Counted from the stretch's first letter, positions 43,020 to 55,027 are shown. The stretch: 64,000 nt of DNA from Coenobita brevimanus (GCA_032717465.1 CM064713.1:6123001-6187000); one strand, 5' to 3'. A program made the numbers and translations. The notes: generated by a model from the letters alone, not told the origin.

Positions 43020-43145
43020 TATACATAGCCATGATCACTCTAACCACCCACTCCTAGATCCCAAGCTTTCTCATTATCCACTTCACTATGTCCCAAGGAA
43101 TTATGTCAAAGGCTTTCTCCAAACCAACAAAAACAAAGTGCATCA
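43020..43145 (-). pseudogene. Small LINE reverse transcriptase fragment of another family
   Basis: The minus strand reads FVGLEKAFDIIPWDIVKW then IMRKLGI, the palm motif seen in a widespread LINE family of marine invertebrates, followed by a stop and EWVVRVIMAMY. It does not match the RTE, CR1 or Jockey copies here. Only about 40 residues remain. Confidence 0.65.
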
Positions 43146-44214
43146 ATAATGAAGGCATACATTGGGAACAAACAAGTTTGGAAGTGAGAAGCCAGTACAA
43201 ACAAGGTGACACCAAACCAATAACAGTGAAACTAAAATAGGAACGTGTTGCCAAGGAAATTTTTGATGTTTCATGGAGACTCAATAATGTGAAGGAATGC
43301 AAAAACATTTTCATAAAGTGTGATTTAAATAAGTACTGTAGTGGTACATAGTGGCAAGCTTACAATGGTTCACAGCAGACTGTCAAACACAACTACTAGT
43401 TACCTGGGTTGCTGATGCTCTCCTCCAGCTCAGCGCTCCCTCCTAGCCCTTCTGGCTCATGATGTCACTCTTGCCTACATGGCAGACAGGAGACTGAAGT
43501 GAGCGCCACCTGTTGGGCTGTGACGCCACAACCCCCTCCCCCCCCTCAATATCCTGATCATAACATGTGCACTTCCGAGGTCTCCTGACTTTCAATGAGA
43601 ATCTCAGTCCTAGATAGTCTGGCTCATGGTCACTGCTGTTGGAGTCTGATTCTGTTTTTGGAGCAGCATCTTGCACCAGAATGTAAAAGACCAGTTCCCT
43701 GTCTTCGTTGTCATCTACAAAGTCACTGACTTTGAGGATGGAACACAATGTAGGAGATCTCGAATGTGCTGTGGCACACTGCCGACTTCGACGGCTTGTC
43801 CAGACAAGATCCCTGTGATGATGCCCTTCCTGTACTAGCCATCATATCGAGCACCAAACAGGTTCACCCAAACTTCATCCTCGAAATGGCAAAGATGCCA
43901 GGATCAGCCTCATCCTTCTCGCCAGGATCTACACTTCGTACTCTGACATGATAACTGTACACCATGTTAGCCGGGGCAGAGGAAGATGTATGGTCGTCCC
44001 GTGGCATCAGATTATACAGTACAAGTACAATGCTTCTGTCACAGAACAGCCCTTTCTTGCAGCAATCACCTTCACAGTGAACCCATACCCCGTTATCCTG
44101 CGCACTGATAACCGGCGCTTTGTTAGACTGAACACAGGAAATGGGGGAACAGTCCAACAATCTGAACAATTTGAACGTCAGTCACCTCACAAGTCCGACA
44201 CCCCACCTCCCAAG
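43146..44214. other. Unassigned region with two unrecognised frames
   Basis: Minus-strand 43443-43748 (101 codons, acidic: FVDDNEDRELVFYILVQ, then ESDSNSSDHEPDY) and plus-strand 43948-44469 (173 codons, its second half reading C-rich simple sequence). I cannot assign either. The acidic one resembles the N-termini of piggyBac-type transposases in composition only. Confidence 0.3.
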
Positions 44215-44445
44215 GCTCTCCAGTCCAACACTCCGTCTCTCCCTAGGTTTGAAATGAGGTGTCCTCCCTCCATCCCCTCTTTTCTCCCTCCCCCCTATCC
44301 CTCCTCCCCCCCATCCCTCCTCCATCCCTCACCACACTCAGCAATGCCAGGCATGTCTCTCTCCATCGCCCTGTCCTCCCCCACTCCTGGTTGTCTCCCT
44401 CTCAATTCCACGACCCTCCCCCACCCCCGCTTCTCTCCCATGTGT
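44215..44445. repeat. C-rich low-complexity tract beside CR1-A copy A3
   Basis: Pyrimidine-rich sequence with recurring TCCCTCCCC and TTGTCTCCC-like words, ending CTTCTCTCCCATGTG directly before the A3 3' end. Similar tracts lie beside CR1-B at 52760-52930 and 62985-63150. Confidence 0.6.
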
Positions 44446-44561
44446 TCTTACCTACCTGCTCTTACCTAATGGAGTGCTTTCAAAGCTAGTATTCTGGTAG
44501 ATGGCACCACCATTTTGACAAACACATTCCCCGTGCTGTTTAAAAAGCATATTTTTCTTTG

Positions 44562-45013
44562 TTAACCCGTGGATTGCGCAATTACAGTACCTTTTTTCAT
44601 CCCACCCCATGGTGTGCAAAAAACAAAGAAAAAGTTTTTTTTTTGTTTTAGTTTATTATAAACCTGAAGATGTACATCCAGGGTATCATCTGGTGAAAAA
44701 AAAAAAAAATGCTCTCTCTCTCTCCATCTTTACGTAGGGCCATGAGTAAGTTTACGTACGGGAGTAATGAAAAAATAACAAAATAAATTTTTTTGATTTT
44801 GTTTTTGTTTATTATAAACTTGAAGATAATCATCCAGGGCATCATCTGGTGAAAAGAAAAAAAATCTCTCTCTCCCCGTCTTTGCGTAGCACCATGTGTA
44901 AGTTTGCATAGGAGTCAAGTTGTTTACGGTGATGCATGGCCAGCACAGTCTGAGCTGTGGCTCGTAACGTGACACTACCCTGCCAGAGCTGTGGCTCACA
45001 ATCCATGGGTTAA
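44562..45013. mobile_element. TTAA-flanked 452-bp element P6
   Basis: TTAA at 44562-44565 and 45010-45013, inverted ends TTAACCCGTGGATTG and TTAACCCATGGATTG. The opposite arm shows the unfilled target, reading TTTGTTACATA. Inside, about 115 bp is duplicated in tandem (44648-44765 and 44802-44915, each with CATCCAGGG and ATCATCTGGTGAAAA). Confidence 0.85.
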
Positions 45014-45999
45014 ATATCTACACTGTTGTGTGAAACTGTGAATCATAGTAATGTCATACACTGTAATTTAAATAATACAAATAATTGTAGAACACGTACA
45101 TATAACATAGCGTGTTTTGTTTATATTTATCATAAACGGAAATTAAAGTATCACTGATGGCACGTGATGTCAACCTTCCATTTCAGTGGTCCTATATCAT
45201 TTAATTTCTGCTACATTTAGTGCAAGTTAGGTTCTTAATACATAGTTTGTTCAGACTGTAAATTACGCCTAGTGGGTATCTTGACTCATTCGGTCTCTAT
45301 GTGGGCAGAAATATAATGCTGAGTAAATACTGGGACTCAACATTTTGCTCACTCCCTACATGCATGCGCACCACAACAAAGTCCCGTGTTTAAATTTTTT
45401 CATGAGAGATTTGTTTTCAAAACAAACGCACGAGGACCATTCCTCAATCACTTACCTTGAACTCCTCTACATCCAGCTATGCTAATCGTGAATACTGAAC
45501 TTGGTTCCATGTGTGTCTGGCGGACCAGGCAGAGGCGATGTCTTGGCTTGTTTACCTTCCGCAGATGTCTGTCCTCGGTGAGATCCACCAAAAAATTATG
45601 CATAAATGATCTTGGTTTTAGGACGGTTCCTCAGACCGGGTGATATGTGATGGTGAATTGCAGCATTTACTCAACATTAAATTTCTGCCCACACAGAGAC
45701 TGAATGACTCAAGATACCCATTAGGTGCAATTTACAGCCTGAACAAACTATGTACAGTATTAAGAAGCTAAATTGCACTAAATGTAGCAGAAATTAAACA
45801 ATATAGGATCATCAAAATGGCAGGTTGCCATAACATGCCATCAATGATATTTTAAATTCCGTTTATGATAAATATAAACAATTCACACTACGTAATATAT
45901 ACATGTTCTATTTGTATTATTTATATTACGGTATATGCCAATACTATGATTCACAGTTTCACACAACAGTGCGATATGTAACAAAGAAAAATAAGCTTT

Positions 46000-48106
46000 T
46001 TAACCCTTAAACCGCGGGCTTGTTTTGCTTTGACTTGCGGCTCCCGCGGGCATATTCGCGCTCTGACAGACTCTCTAAAAATATTTGCCAAAAATCAGTT
46101 ATTAGACTTAGAATATTAAAATTACATATACTTATGGCACATACCTTCAGCTTTCTCCTTGGGTGTTTGTTGAGCCTTTGTCGTGTACCGTAGGACTTGT
46201 GGAGACCTCTGAAGTTGGGTAAAGAAGTCTCCACTTTACACTTCCTGACAACTCGTAATATGATTACCACAGCCTGATATTATCACTAGAAACACTATTC
46301 TATGATTCTCAAATAGTTTGGAATCCATACTCCAAAAAAAAAAAAAAAAAACTGTGAAAGCAATGAAAATTACGAGGGTTTATGACCATCCCACTTCCGA
46401 CCGTTCGCCGCTAGTGTTGTCTATTATTCATAAAAACACTCACAGTTTATAATTCTGTTACTATATAACACAAATATATCTACAGTCTTTATCCATAAGT
46501 TTCCTTCAATAATAGTAGTTTATTGTCACTGTAGGGATTCAATTTCTTTCAGTAAAATACATAGCATTCACTTTCTCGTCCTGTATACTAGCACTGAGAT
46601 TGAATGTCACTTTCACCTTCACTCTCATAACTCATAGTATTCATACATGCTAGAGTGAAACTTTCACTTTCATTACTCCTAGTATATATACTCGTATTCT
46701 TATAATACTACTCATTTACATTTCTATTTTTGTTCTCTATTTTATTTACATTATTTACATTTCTATTTTATTTACACTGTGTTATGCACTGTCACTTGAA
46801 GTAACTTATAAAACTATTTTCCACTGTTCACTTATATTTACATTCATTACTTTCACTTGCTGTTTACACATTATTTACACATTATTTACAATTCCACTTG
46901 CACTGTTTTACTCAATAAAAAGATCGTAGTCACTCTCTATCAATTGTCAGCCCTTTACCTCTTTCCACACTAGGTTTAGTAGGGGGTAAAGGTCACAGGG
47001 TCCTTTGCATGGGGATAAAAAGCGCCGGAAGGTAGCAGGAGCTAATCAGACATACTCCCACCTTCAAAGACGACAGTGAACTGATAGTAGTGGCCTCCTG
47101 CTGCCTGGCTAGGGTGAGTGCAATACTACACCAACTTCAGCACTGTGAGACCTGCTAATATATAGCAATGAAATGATTGGCAGGAAACCAAGACAATACA
47201 TAATAAATTAGGTAGTTCCAAGTGAATGTAAATATCACTTAGGTTTCTCCCTTCCCTCCTTATATGTATATTTATTACAAGAATAGATTATACGGCATAT
47301 TTCAAGGGGAAATAAACAGCGAAAATTAGCGAACGAGTGCTCGTGAGGTGTTGTCAGGTGATAATTAGCCAATTCCAGGTGTATGGCACTATCACTTACC
47401 TTATTTCTATTTTGTATATATTATTTGGTATAAGAATAGGGCATAGGGCTTATTTCAATGGATGAAATCAGTGGAAAATTCCAGGGAAGATTTATCTAGC
47501 GTAGAATACAGTGTGGTGGCCTGCAATAATTACGTAGTTCCAGGTGAATGTAAATATCACTTAGGCTTCTCCCTTCCTTTCTTATATATATTTTTATTAT
47601 GAAAATAGACTATACGGCATATTTCAAAGGGAAATAAAAAGCGAAAATTAGCTAACGAGTGCATGTGAGGTGTTGTCAGGTGATAATTAGCCAATTCTAG
47701 GTGTATGGCACTCTCACTTACCTTATTTCTTTCTTGTATATATTATTTGGTATAAGAATAGGGCATAGGGCTTATTTCAATGGATGAAATCAGTGAAAAA
47801 TTCCATGGAAGATTTACTTAGCATAGCACGGCTGGGCAGGTGAGAGGATAGGGTAATGGAGGGGAGGTAGGGAGGGGAGTCAAGAATGGGGAAAAATGGC
47901 TAAATTGTCAACAATGGATGGGAGTACAGATGAGATTAGGAGTGCTGACTAGTGTTGGACATTAGCAGTACTGATAGATGATACAAGCCACCACTTGAAA
48001 GCCCGGGTGAATTCAAAATAACACAGACTCACATCAATGTCGTCCCGCGGTATGATCCCTGGCTCCCAAGCGTCACGAAAGTGACGCCCCACGGTTAAGG
48101 GGTTAA
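46000..48106. mobile_element. TTAA-flanked element P5, sister of P1
   Basis: TTAA at 46000-46003 and 48103-48106; ends TTAACCCTTAAACCGCGGG and TTAACCCCTTAACCGTGGG. Homologous to P1 over both arms. A ~300-bp block is tandemly duplicated (about 47210-47506 and 47532-47826) but single in P1. The left arm of the long inverted repeat shows the empty target, CTGTTTAAAAAGC near 44536. An 87-codon frame (46007-46270, minus) matches the one in P1. Confidence 0.88.
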
Positions 48107-48239
48107 ACAGTGTGGGGAATGTGTTTGTCAAAATGGTAGTGCCATCTACCGGAATACTGGGCTTTTCAGATGCAACTCTTTGTATCTTTACAGGAATTAA
48201 TCAAGCTCGTACTGTCTCACGTATTAAACCACTTTTATC

Positions 48240-51090
48240 ATACGTATCCTTAAATTATGAATAGTTTTGTACCACTCTATTTCATTCAGTAATGCATTCC
48301 ACTGATCAATTGCCCTATTTGGGAAACTGAATTTCCTGAATTTCACCTCTTGTTATGTTGTTTTTTGCAGTGTCCTCTTGCTAATGCTTCCCCATAGGTT
48401 ATATACTCATTTATGTTTATTTTCTCTTTCCCTGAGATGCATTTATATAACATAATCATGTCTCCTCTTTTCCTTCTCTATTGTACTATTGGTAGATTCA
48501 GTTTTTCTATTTTTACTTTGTAGCTTTGATCCCCAAAGCTTGGTACCCATCTTGTAGCTGCCCTTTGTAATTTTCCAATCTTATCTATGTGTTTCTGAGA
48601 TGAGGATTCCAGACTACTGATGCATACTCCAGGGATGGTCTGATGAATGATATTATTATCTTTCTCGGCATGTCTTCATTAATGTATGTGAATGCTATTC
48701 TCATATTAGCAAGCAGTGTATACATGTCACGTACCTTCTCACTGATGTTGTCAGCCGCAGATAGTCTGTCATTGATAATCACTCCTAGGTCCTTCTTTTC
48801 TGATTTAAGTAGGGTTGAACTTCCTAACTTATAATCCTAGTCTGGTCTTTTTTCATTTTTACCAAACGTAATTACATGACACCTGTCCACATTAAATTCC
48901 ATATGCTATTTATTGCTTCACTCATGAAGTTTACTTAATTCTTCTTGTAGCTGTCTGCAAGAATCTTGTTGGTAACTCTCCTTTGTATAGTTGCATCATT
49001 AGCAAACATATTTAGATAGGTTCCATTTTCAGTGTTACTATGTCATTCATATATACTAAAAATATAATTGGTGCTAGCAATGAGCCCTGTGGAACTCTGC
49101 TAGTTACTTCCCTCCATGATGTGCCAGCACTGAGCCCTGTGGAACTCTGCTAGTTACTTCCCTCCATGATGAGTAATAACCCCTTAGTACTGTTCTCATT
49201 TCCCTTTTTCTGAGAAAATCCTGCATCCAACAGTACAGGTTGCCTTGGACTCCTTGGTGGTACAGTTGCCATGAAGTCTTTGGCGTGGTACTCTGTCAAA
49301 TGCTTTCTTGAAATCTAAATAGATACTGTCCACCCATCCTTCTCTTTTCTGTAATGTTTCTGTAACTCTATCATAGTAGCTTAATAGATTAGAAACACAT
49401 GATTTTCACTTTCTAAAACCAAACTGTGTCTCCATTAGCATATTGTGTTCTTTCAGATGGTTTACCCAAACTTCTCTTACCAGCTTTTCTAGTATCTTAC
49501 TTACAACACTAGTCAGTTATACTGGTCAGTAGTTGTGTGGATTCTGCCTATTCCCTTTCTTGAATAGGGGGAACAATTTTTGCTTTCTTCCAAACATCAG
49601 ATAGTTTACCTAAACCTAGGGATTCCTTGAATATTAAACGTAATGGTCTGCTTAACTCTTCTGCACATTCATGTAGCACCCAACCTGAAATTTCGTCAGG
49701 ACCATTTGCTTTTCCTATGTCTGATTTACTTAACCCTTTCTGTACTACTTTTTCTGATATCAGTATATCCGGCAATATGTGTGGGCATGCATATTCCATA
49801 TCATCTCTTTCAAAATTATTTTCTTCTGTAAAAACTGAATGGAAATTTTTATTTAGCACTTCACAAATATCTTTCTTTTGTGTATAGATGATCCCGTCAC
49901 CCGTAATGAACTGTACTTTAACTTTGGTTTTGCTTCAGATGTAGCTGTAAAATAGCTTAGGTTAATCACTACGTTTATTTATAATGTCTTCCTCAAACTA
50001 TGTTTCAGCACCTCTTCTTATCCCTGTATAATAATTTCTTGTCTGTTTATAGTTGTTCTATGCCTCTCACTTTTGTGTCTTCTGTATCTATTCCACAGCA
50101 AGTCTCTTCTTTCTTTTGATTGTTTTCATTCTGTATTAACCCATTTCTTTATTTTCATTTCTCTGTCTTTGTCGTGAAGGATGTAATTTTGGACCTCTGT
50201 TTCATAAAATTCACAGAATTTTCTACATACAACATTTAAATCTTGTATTCTACGCTCATTTTTCCAATCTATTTCTAAGAAGTACTTCTTTAGGTAATGG
50301 TAGTTGCCTTTTTTGTAGTTTAGGCTCTTCTTGTTATCTTATTACTGGTAATTATGTCATATGCAATCCTGAAGTTGCAATTTAACACTGCATGGTCGCT
50401 TTTGCTGAATGGAGGGTGATACATTATACTGTCAATATCATTTTCTTGCCTAGTAAATGTAAGATCTAGTACTGATGGAACATCAAGTCCTCTTTTTCTG
50501 GTGTTTTCCTTTACATGTTGTGTTAGGAAAAACTCCTGCACAAGATCCAGGAGCTTTTGATCCCAACAGCTTTCATGGCTTCTTACATATAGAGTATTCT
50601 AATATATATTTGTATTGAAATCTCCAGTTAATATAATTCTTTCAAATTTCTCTTCCATTCTATGCAGTAATGCTCTTAAACTCCAAATTGTACTTTCTGC
50701 CAGGTCTTCATATTCGCCTATCATCCAAGTGTTTGTTTTGGGTGCAATGTATAAATTTGTCACAATTACTTTCCATTCAGATATGTTAATCTCTACTGCA
50801 ATCAGTTCTACTTGTGAGGGTATATCTAGCTCTATTTCTTTGCCTTGTAGACTTTTCTTTGTTAACATCATAATTCATACTCCTATTCTGAAATTTTTGT
50901 CTCTTCTCCATATACTGCTTTCCTGTAAGTTTACGGTATTGTTTGACATCATTGGGGTTAATTTTGCTTCAGTTAGACAGATAATTTGTCGTTCCTTGTC
51001 TTTGGTATAGTCTTTCATCTCTAATAATTCAGACACTATTCCATCTACATTGGGGTATATCAACTTAACCATCCTTATTTACTTACCATA
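48240..51090 (-). pseudogene. CR1-A ORF2 (endonuclease and RT) of A3, degenerate
   Basis: Frames at 50875-51072 (IICLTEAKLTP), 50599-50871 (ILTGDFNTNIY), 50320-50541 (FFLTQHVKENTRKRGLDVP), 49548-49859 (PHILPDILISEKV) and 48585-48782 (thumb region) are collinear with A2. Stops and frameshifts occur throughout, so it is clearly older than A2 and A4. Confidence 0.85.
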
Positions 51091-51244
51091 GCTTGAGTCT
51101 AATACCTTCCTTCTTTTTACAGGGTGACCCAGAAAAACCTCCCACATTTCAAAGGTAAATGAAAAAAAAAAATGGTTAAAGATAATCAAAATATTATTTG
51201 CACACATGAAACTTCATTCAATACAGTTTTTTATTCATCATGTT

Positions 51245-51910
51245 TTAACCTGTACCATCCCAGGCATTTTTGCAATTTTATACCCACCCAATCCCGGACC
51301 AAAAATGGAAAAAATTTTTATTGCCTAATACAATCCAAATGGACATAGAAATCAAGGAAAAGCAAAAAAAAAGTACTCCTTATAGGAGAAATAAGTGCAG
51401 GACGGACACCCATGTGTTTCTAGCCCAGTTTCCCAAGCCGTGAGCTACGTTTTCCCACCCAGCTGGGCGGGATGAGAGAGAACAAGGGAGGAGAATGGGT
51501 GAATCCCCGTTCTCAATATCCTTCTCCACTGGCTCATATTCCACCCTGGAAGAGTCGTCCAGGTCTTCCTCTTCTATAGAATCACTAAATGATGGGATAT
51601 AGGGTCCATGTGACAATGTCAACCACCTCCTCCAGCCCAGTGAGGTGGAAAAATGGCGTGACTTTTGCAACATTCTAACGCTGTGATGGACAGTGGCACA
51701 CTGATGTTACCCAGCCATGCAGAACCAAACTCAGTGCTACAAGTGCTTGTGCAAAATGTTGCCAATACATCAAGCTACTCCTCAGCAAAAAATTAGCTAG
51801 ATTGAAGCGGTCAGAGACGTGCTACAGCACTCGAATTATGCTGTCGACACCATCACATTGATGGGATTACTCGAGATGTTTTGTACCGCTGGCGGGATTG
51901 TACGGGTTAA
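51245..51910. mobile_element. TTAA-flanked piggyBac-like element P7 in M2
   Basis: TTAA at 51245-51248 and 51907-51910, ends TTAACCTGTACCATCCC and TTAACCCGTACAATCCC. The minus-strand frame 51380-51673 contains an acidic stretch (SFSDSIEEEDLDDSSRVEY) typical of piggyBac transposase N-termini, suggesting derivation from an autonomous piggyBac by internal deletion. Confidence 0.8.
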
Positions 51911-52480
51911 AGATGACATCCTCCAAATGGTGGCCGTCATTGTCTATACAAGCTTGGAGGTGATTTCTGAAGGCTGCCATGGCTCGACGGGTCATATCGG
52001 GTGGAACAGTGGCTATCTCCTGCTGAATAGCGACCTTAAGGGCTTCAAGAGTTTGGGGTCGATGAGTATATACTCGTGATTTAAGGTAGCCCCACAGAAA
52101 AAAATCACAAGGGGCGAGGTCAGGGGAACGGGCTGGCTTATCCAGTCTCTCGCATTGAGTTCTTGCACAACTATCATTTTGTATGGATGGAAGTGAAGGT
52201 CTTTGTGTAAGATCCTCCTTGCAGTTTCCCGGGATATCCCTACAGCTAAAGCATGCTTCTGCGCAGAATGTCTCGGAGACTGCACAACAGATTGCCTCAG
52301 TGCTTCAATATTCTCAGGCGTACCAGCACTCCTAAGTCAACCAGGTAATTTTAAAGCTGAGCCTGTTGCCCTGAAATTCTCAACCCGATGCAAGATAGTT
52401 TTCCGATCTGGAACGTTTTGGTTCCATCAAATACTGAAACGTCTTTGAAAGGTCCTCTGCACGGCGATCATGGAACGGTT
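51911..52480 (-). pseudogene. mariner-type transposase of M2, lacking the catalytic centre
   Basis: The frame 52013-52285 joins the helix-turn-helix region (SPRHSAQKHALAVGISRETA, HKDLHFHPYKM) directly to the region around the third catalytic residue (SPLVIFFCGATLNHEYI, decayed from the DFFLWGYLK type). The middle with the first two Asp is deleted. Upstream pieces (52290-52480) carry the N-terminus out of frame. Inactive. Confidence 0.8.
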
Positions 52481-52705
52481 GTTTGTGAAGAACGCTTCAA
52501 CAGCGAAAACACGGTGTGCTCTTGATCACGCCATGTTGGTTACTGAAGACGGTTGGAGTTGGGCTGCCAACAGATTCTAGTCACACCCCTCCCACCTCAC
52601 TATTGCCAGTGCTACTGCCTTTCAAATGTGGGAGTTTGTTGGGGGGGTCACCCTGTATTACATGTTAGTCATGCACCACTTTCATTCCTGCAATCCAATA
52701 ACTTT

Positions 52706-52714
52706 GTGTGTGCA

Positions 52715-52748
<34 letters not shown>

Positions 52749-52954
52749 GTGAGACTAGGGGGTGGGTAGTAGGGTTGCTTGGCCTTCTTGTTTCCTTCCC
52801 TGTCCCCCCCTCCCCCAACCCCACTTGTCTCCTTCCCCCATACCTGCTTGTCTCCCTACCCCACCCCCACTTGGTGCCCTGCCAGCTGCCTGCCTGTCCC
52901 CCTACTATCCCCCACCCCTGCTTGTCTCCCGTGTGTGTGTGTGTGTGTGTGTGT
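52706..52954. repeat. GT/GA microsatellites and C-rich tract between A3 and B1
   Basis: GTGTGTGCATGT, a (GA)n run (about 52719-52745), GAGTGAGACTAGGGGGTGG, then a C-rich tract with recurring CTTGTCTCCC, and (GT)n at about 52931-52954. The GAGTGAGACTAGGGGG-to-C-rich unit recurs at about 62930-63150 on the other side of the train. Confidence 0.8.
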
Positions 52955-54649
52955 ATTTACCTATTTGTAGTATACAGGAACTGAGCAATGCTCGTGTTGT
53001 CCTGTCTCCATATCCACATTCATCAAGTCTACCTTTACACACATGAATGTTTTTCTCATGCACCACATCTTTGTCTAAGTCGTTCCAAATATTTAAGTAC
53101 CTAATATACCTAATTGTGATATACACGGAATGTACTATGCTCGTGGGTTTCCGTCGCTGTTTCTCAATAAGTCGAATTTAACTTTAAACTCGTTTAAGTT
53201 TCTAGACTGGACGATCTCTTTGTCCAGGCTATTCCATAAGTCTATACTTCTGTAAGGAAAGCTATATTTCTTGATATCCTTCAAGCAGCTTGACTTTTTC
53301 AATTTCATTCTGTGTCCTCTTGTTGCTCTCTTATCCCATACAAACAGATCTTCTTTGTCAATTTTATCTACTCCCACCATGGTCCTGAACACCACAATCA
53401 TGTCTCCCCTTTTTCTCCTTTCCTCTAACGAAGGCAAATCCAGTTTTTCCAGCCTCTCTCCATGACAGGTCTGTCAGACTGGGGACCATCTTGGTTGCTG
53501 TTCTTTGTATTCTCTCAATCTTGTTTATATCTTTCTTTTTGTGTGGGCACCACACTACCGCTGCATATTCTAACCTGGGGCGGATCATGGCCACTATCAA
53601 TTTTTTCATCATCTCATCCATATAATGAAATGCTACTATTATGTTAGTCAAGAGTTTATAAGTCTTTCCAACTATCTTGTTAATGTGCTTTTCTGGTGAC
53701 AAACTATCTTGGACCAGCACTCCCAAATCTTTCTCTTCTCTCCTTTTTGTGATTAATTCATTACCCAACAAATAATTCAGTGATGGCCTCCTGGTACTTT
53801 TGCCCATTTCCAATATTTTACATTTCTTTACATTAAATTTCATTTCCCACGTCCGGCTCCAATTGTGTATCCTATCCAAATCCTCCTGCAGTATTTTGCA
53901 ATCCTCCTCAACCTCTACCTTCCTCAAGATCTTTACATCATCAGCAAACAGACTTGCATAACTGTTCACTCCATCTACCATATCATTTATGTAAATCAGG
54001 AACATTACTGGCGCCAACACCGAGCCTTGGGGGACTCCACTTGTTACTCCCCTCCATCAATATATCCTATCCTTTATTACTGTCCTCATTTGTCTGTCTC
54101 TCAAAAAGTCTCTCATCCATTCCAGAAGTTTCCCCTTCAGTCCTATATATTCTAGTTTCAACATTAGTCTCTTATGAGGTACCTTGTCAAAGGCCTTCTC
54201 TAAGTACACACAATCCACCCAACCATCTCTCTCCTGTACCATGTCAATCACTCTTGAGTAAAAGCTCAACAAGTTAGAAACACATGACCTTCCACTTCTG
54301 AATCCAAACTGACATTCAGCCAAAATATTCATCTCTTCCAGATATTTTATCCATCTGTCTTTCAGGATTCTCTCACACAATTTTGCGACCATGCTGGTTA
54401 GAGACACTGGTCTATAATTCAGGGGTTCTTCCCTGTTTCCTCCCTTGTAAATTGGTACCACATTTGCCCTCTTCCATTCTTGTGGCACTTTCCCCTCTTC
54501 CAGTGAGCATACGATTAAACTGTGAATTTTATCCGCCAGTTGTTCTCTGCATTCCTTCAGTACCCAATTAGAAATTCCATCAGGTCCTGGGGCTTTCCTT
54601 ACATCTTGAGTTTCCAGTAATTTATACACTTCCTGTACCTCCAGTTTTA

Positions 54650-54653
<4 letters not shown>
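52955..54653 (-). mobile_element. CR1-type LINE family B, copy B1, 5'-truncated
   Basis: The minus strand carries an RT and the 3' end with the 14-bp unit AAATAGGTAAATAC (one copy), running into (AC)n. The 5' border is at (GT)n at the same element position as in copy B2. Highly similar to B2 by eye. Confidence 0.88.
53135..54629 (-). pseudogene. CR1-B reverse transcriptase (B1), frameshifted
   Basis: Three frames: 54057-54629 (APGPDGISNWVL, NYRPVSLTSMVAKLCERIL, DCVYLEKAFDKVPHKRL with a two-residue loss before LEKAF), 53364-54020 (active-site FADD and thumb) and 53135-53437 (C-terminus). The stretch before PQGSVLAP is broken near 54056, and a few bases are missing near 53461. B2 has the whole frame. 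Confidence 0.88.

Positions 54654-54715
<62 letters not shown>
54654..54715. repeat. (GT)n array between B1 and SINE S3
   Basis: About 62 bp of uninterrupted GT repeats. Confidence 0.95.
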
Positions 54716-54719
<4 letters not shown>

Positions 54720-54967
54720 TCACTGGGTCGGTCAGGAATCACTCGATGGTCGTGATCGTCAGCTTTTACCCTCCCGGAAGGGAGCTGAGAGCTCATATAG
54801 TCCAATCTAAGGGCAAGGCTGTGACCTTCACACACACACACCCATCCCCTTGCTCAATGGGGACAGTAACCACCCACTTCATCAGTGAAAGTTTTCGAAA
54901 CCTGAGCGAGGCGCGAACTCCCGTCCACCAGTTGGCAGGCGAGAACGTTACCACTGCACCAGCGAGC

Positions 54968-54969
<2 letters not shown>
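54716..54969 (-). mobile_element. tRNA-derived SINE, copy S3
   Basis: Third copy of the tRNA-Gly-like SINE (compare 13811-14065), with A-box-like TGGTGCAGTGG and B-box-like GGGAGTTCGC on the minus strand. (GT)n on both sides. Confidence 0.88.

Positions 54970-55025
<56 letters not shown>
54970..55025. repeat. (GT)n array between SINE S3 and A4
   Basis: About 56 bp of GT repeats leading directly into the CR1-A 3' end repeats. Confidence 0.95.

Positions 55026-55027
<2 letters not shown>

Larger units (their letters stand above)
44471..48180. mobile_element. Long-inverted-repeat element, each arm carrying its own TTAA insertion
   Basis: Left arm 44471-45332 and right arm 45664-48180 are inverted copies (about 410 bp each without insertions), sharing TATTCTGGTAGATGGCAC at the outside and GTTTGTTCAGACTGTAAATT inside. 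The loop is about 330 bp. The left arm holds P6 (44562-45013), the right arm P5 (46000-48106). CR1-A sequence flanks it on both sides. No transposase is seen; the superfamily is unknown (long ends suggest a Mutator- or fold-back-type element). Confidence 0.8.
51120..52655 (-). mobile_element. mariner/Tc1-type transposon M2, internally deleted
   Basis: Ends CAGGGTGACCCAGAAAAACC and CAGGGTGACCCCCCCAACAA, then shared CTCCCACATTT, between TA at 51118-51119 and 52656-52657. The minus strand has GISRETARRILHKDLHFHPY then, after a missing central part, RDWISQPVPLTSPL and the C-terminus. TTAA element P7 is nested in its left part. Confidence 0.85.
44446..52705 (-). mobile_element. CR1-type LINE family A, copy A3, degenerate and split
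   Basis: The 3' end (TTCTTACC repeats) is at 44446-44470; after a large insertion (44471-48180) the element continues with 3' UTR, RT (48240-49860) and endonuclease (about 50150-51110), then after mariner M2 (51120-52655) about 50 bp more to 52705. It is 5'-truncated in the ORF2 start region and borders GT/GA repeats. Protein pieces include SEKVRDMYTLLANMRIAF and GKANGPDEISGWVL. All frames are broken; a 66-bp block near 49070-49170 is tandemly duplicated. Confidence 0.85.

Noticed and set aside
44215..44469. Proline-rich protein-coding exon
   Set aside because: The tract is low-complexity pyrimidine-rich DNA, similar to the non-coding tracts beside other CR1 copies.
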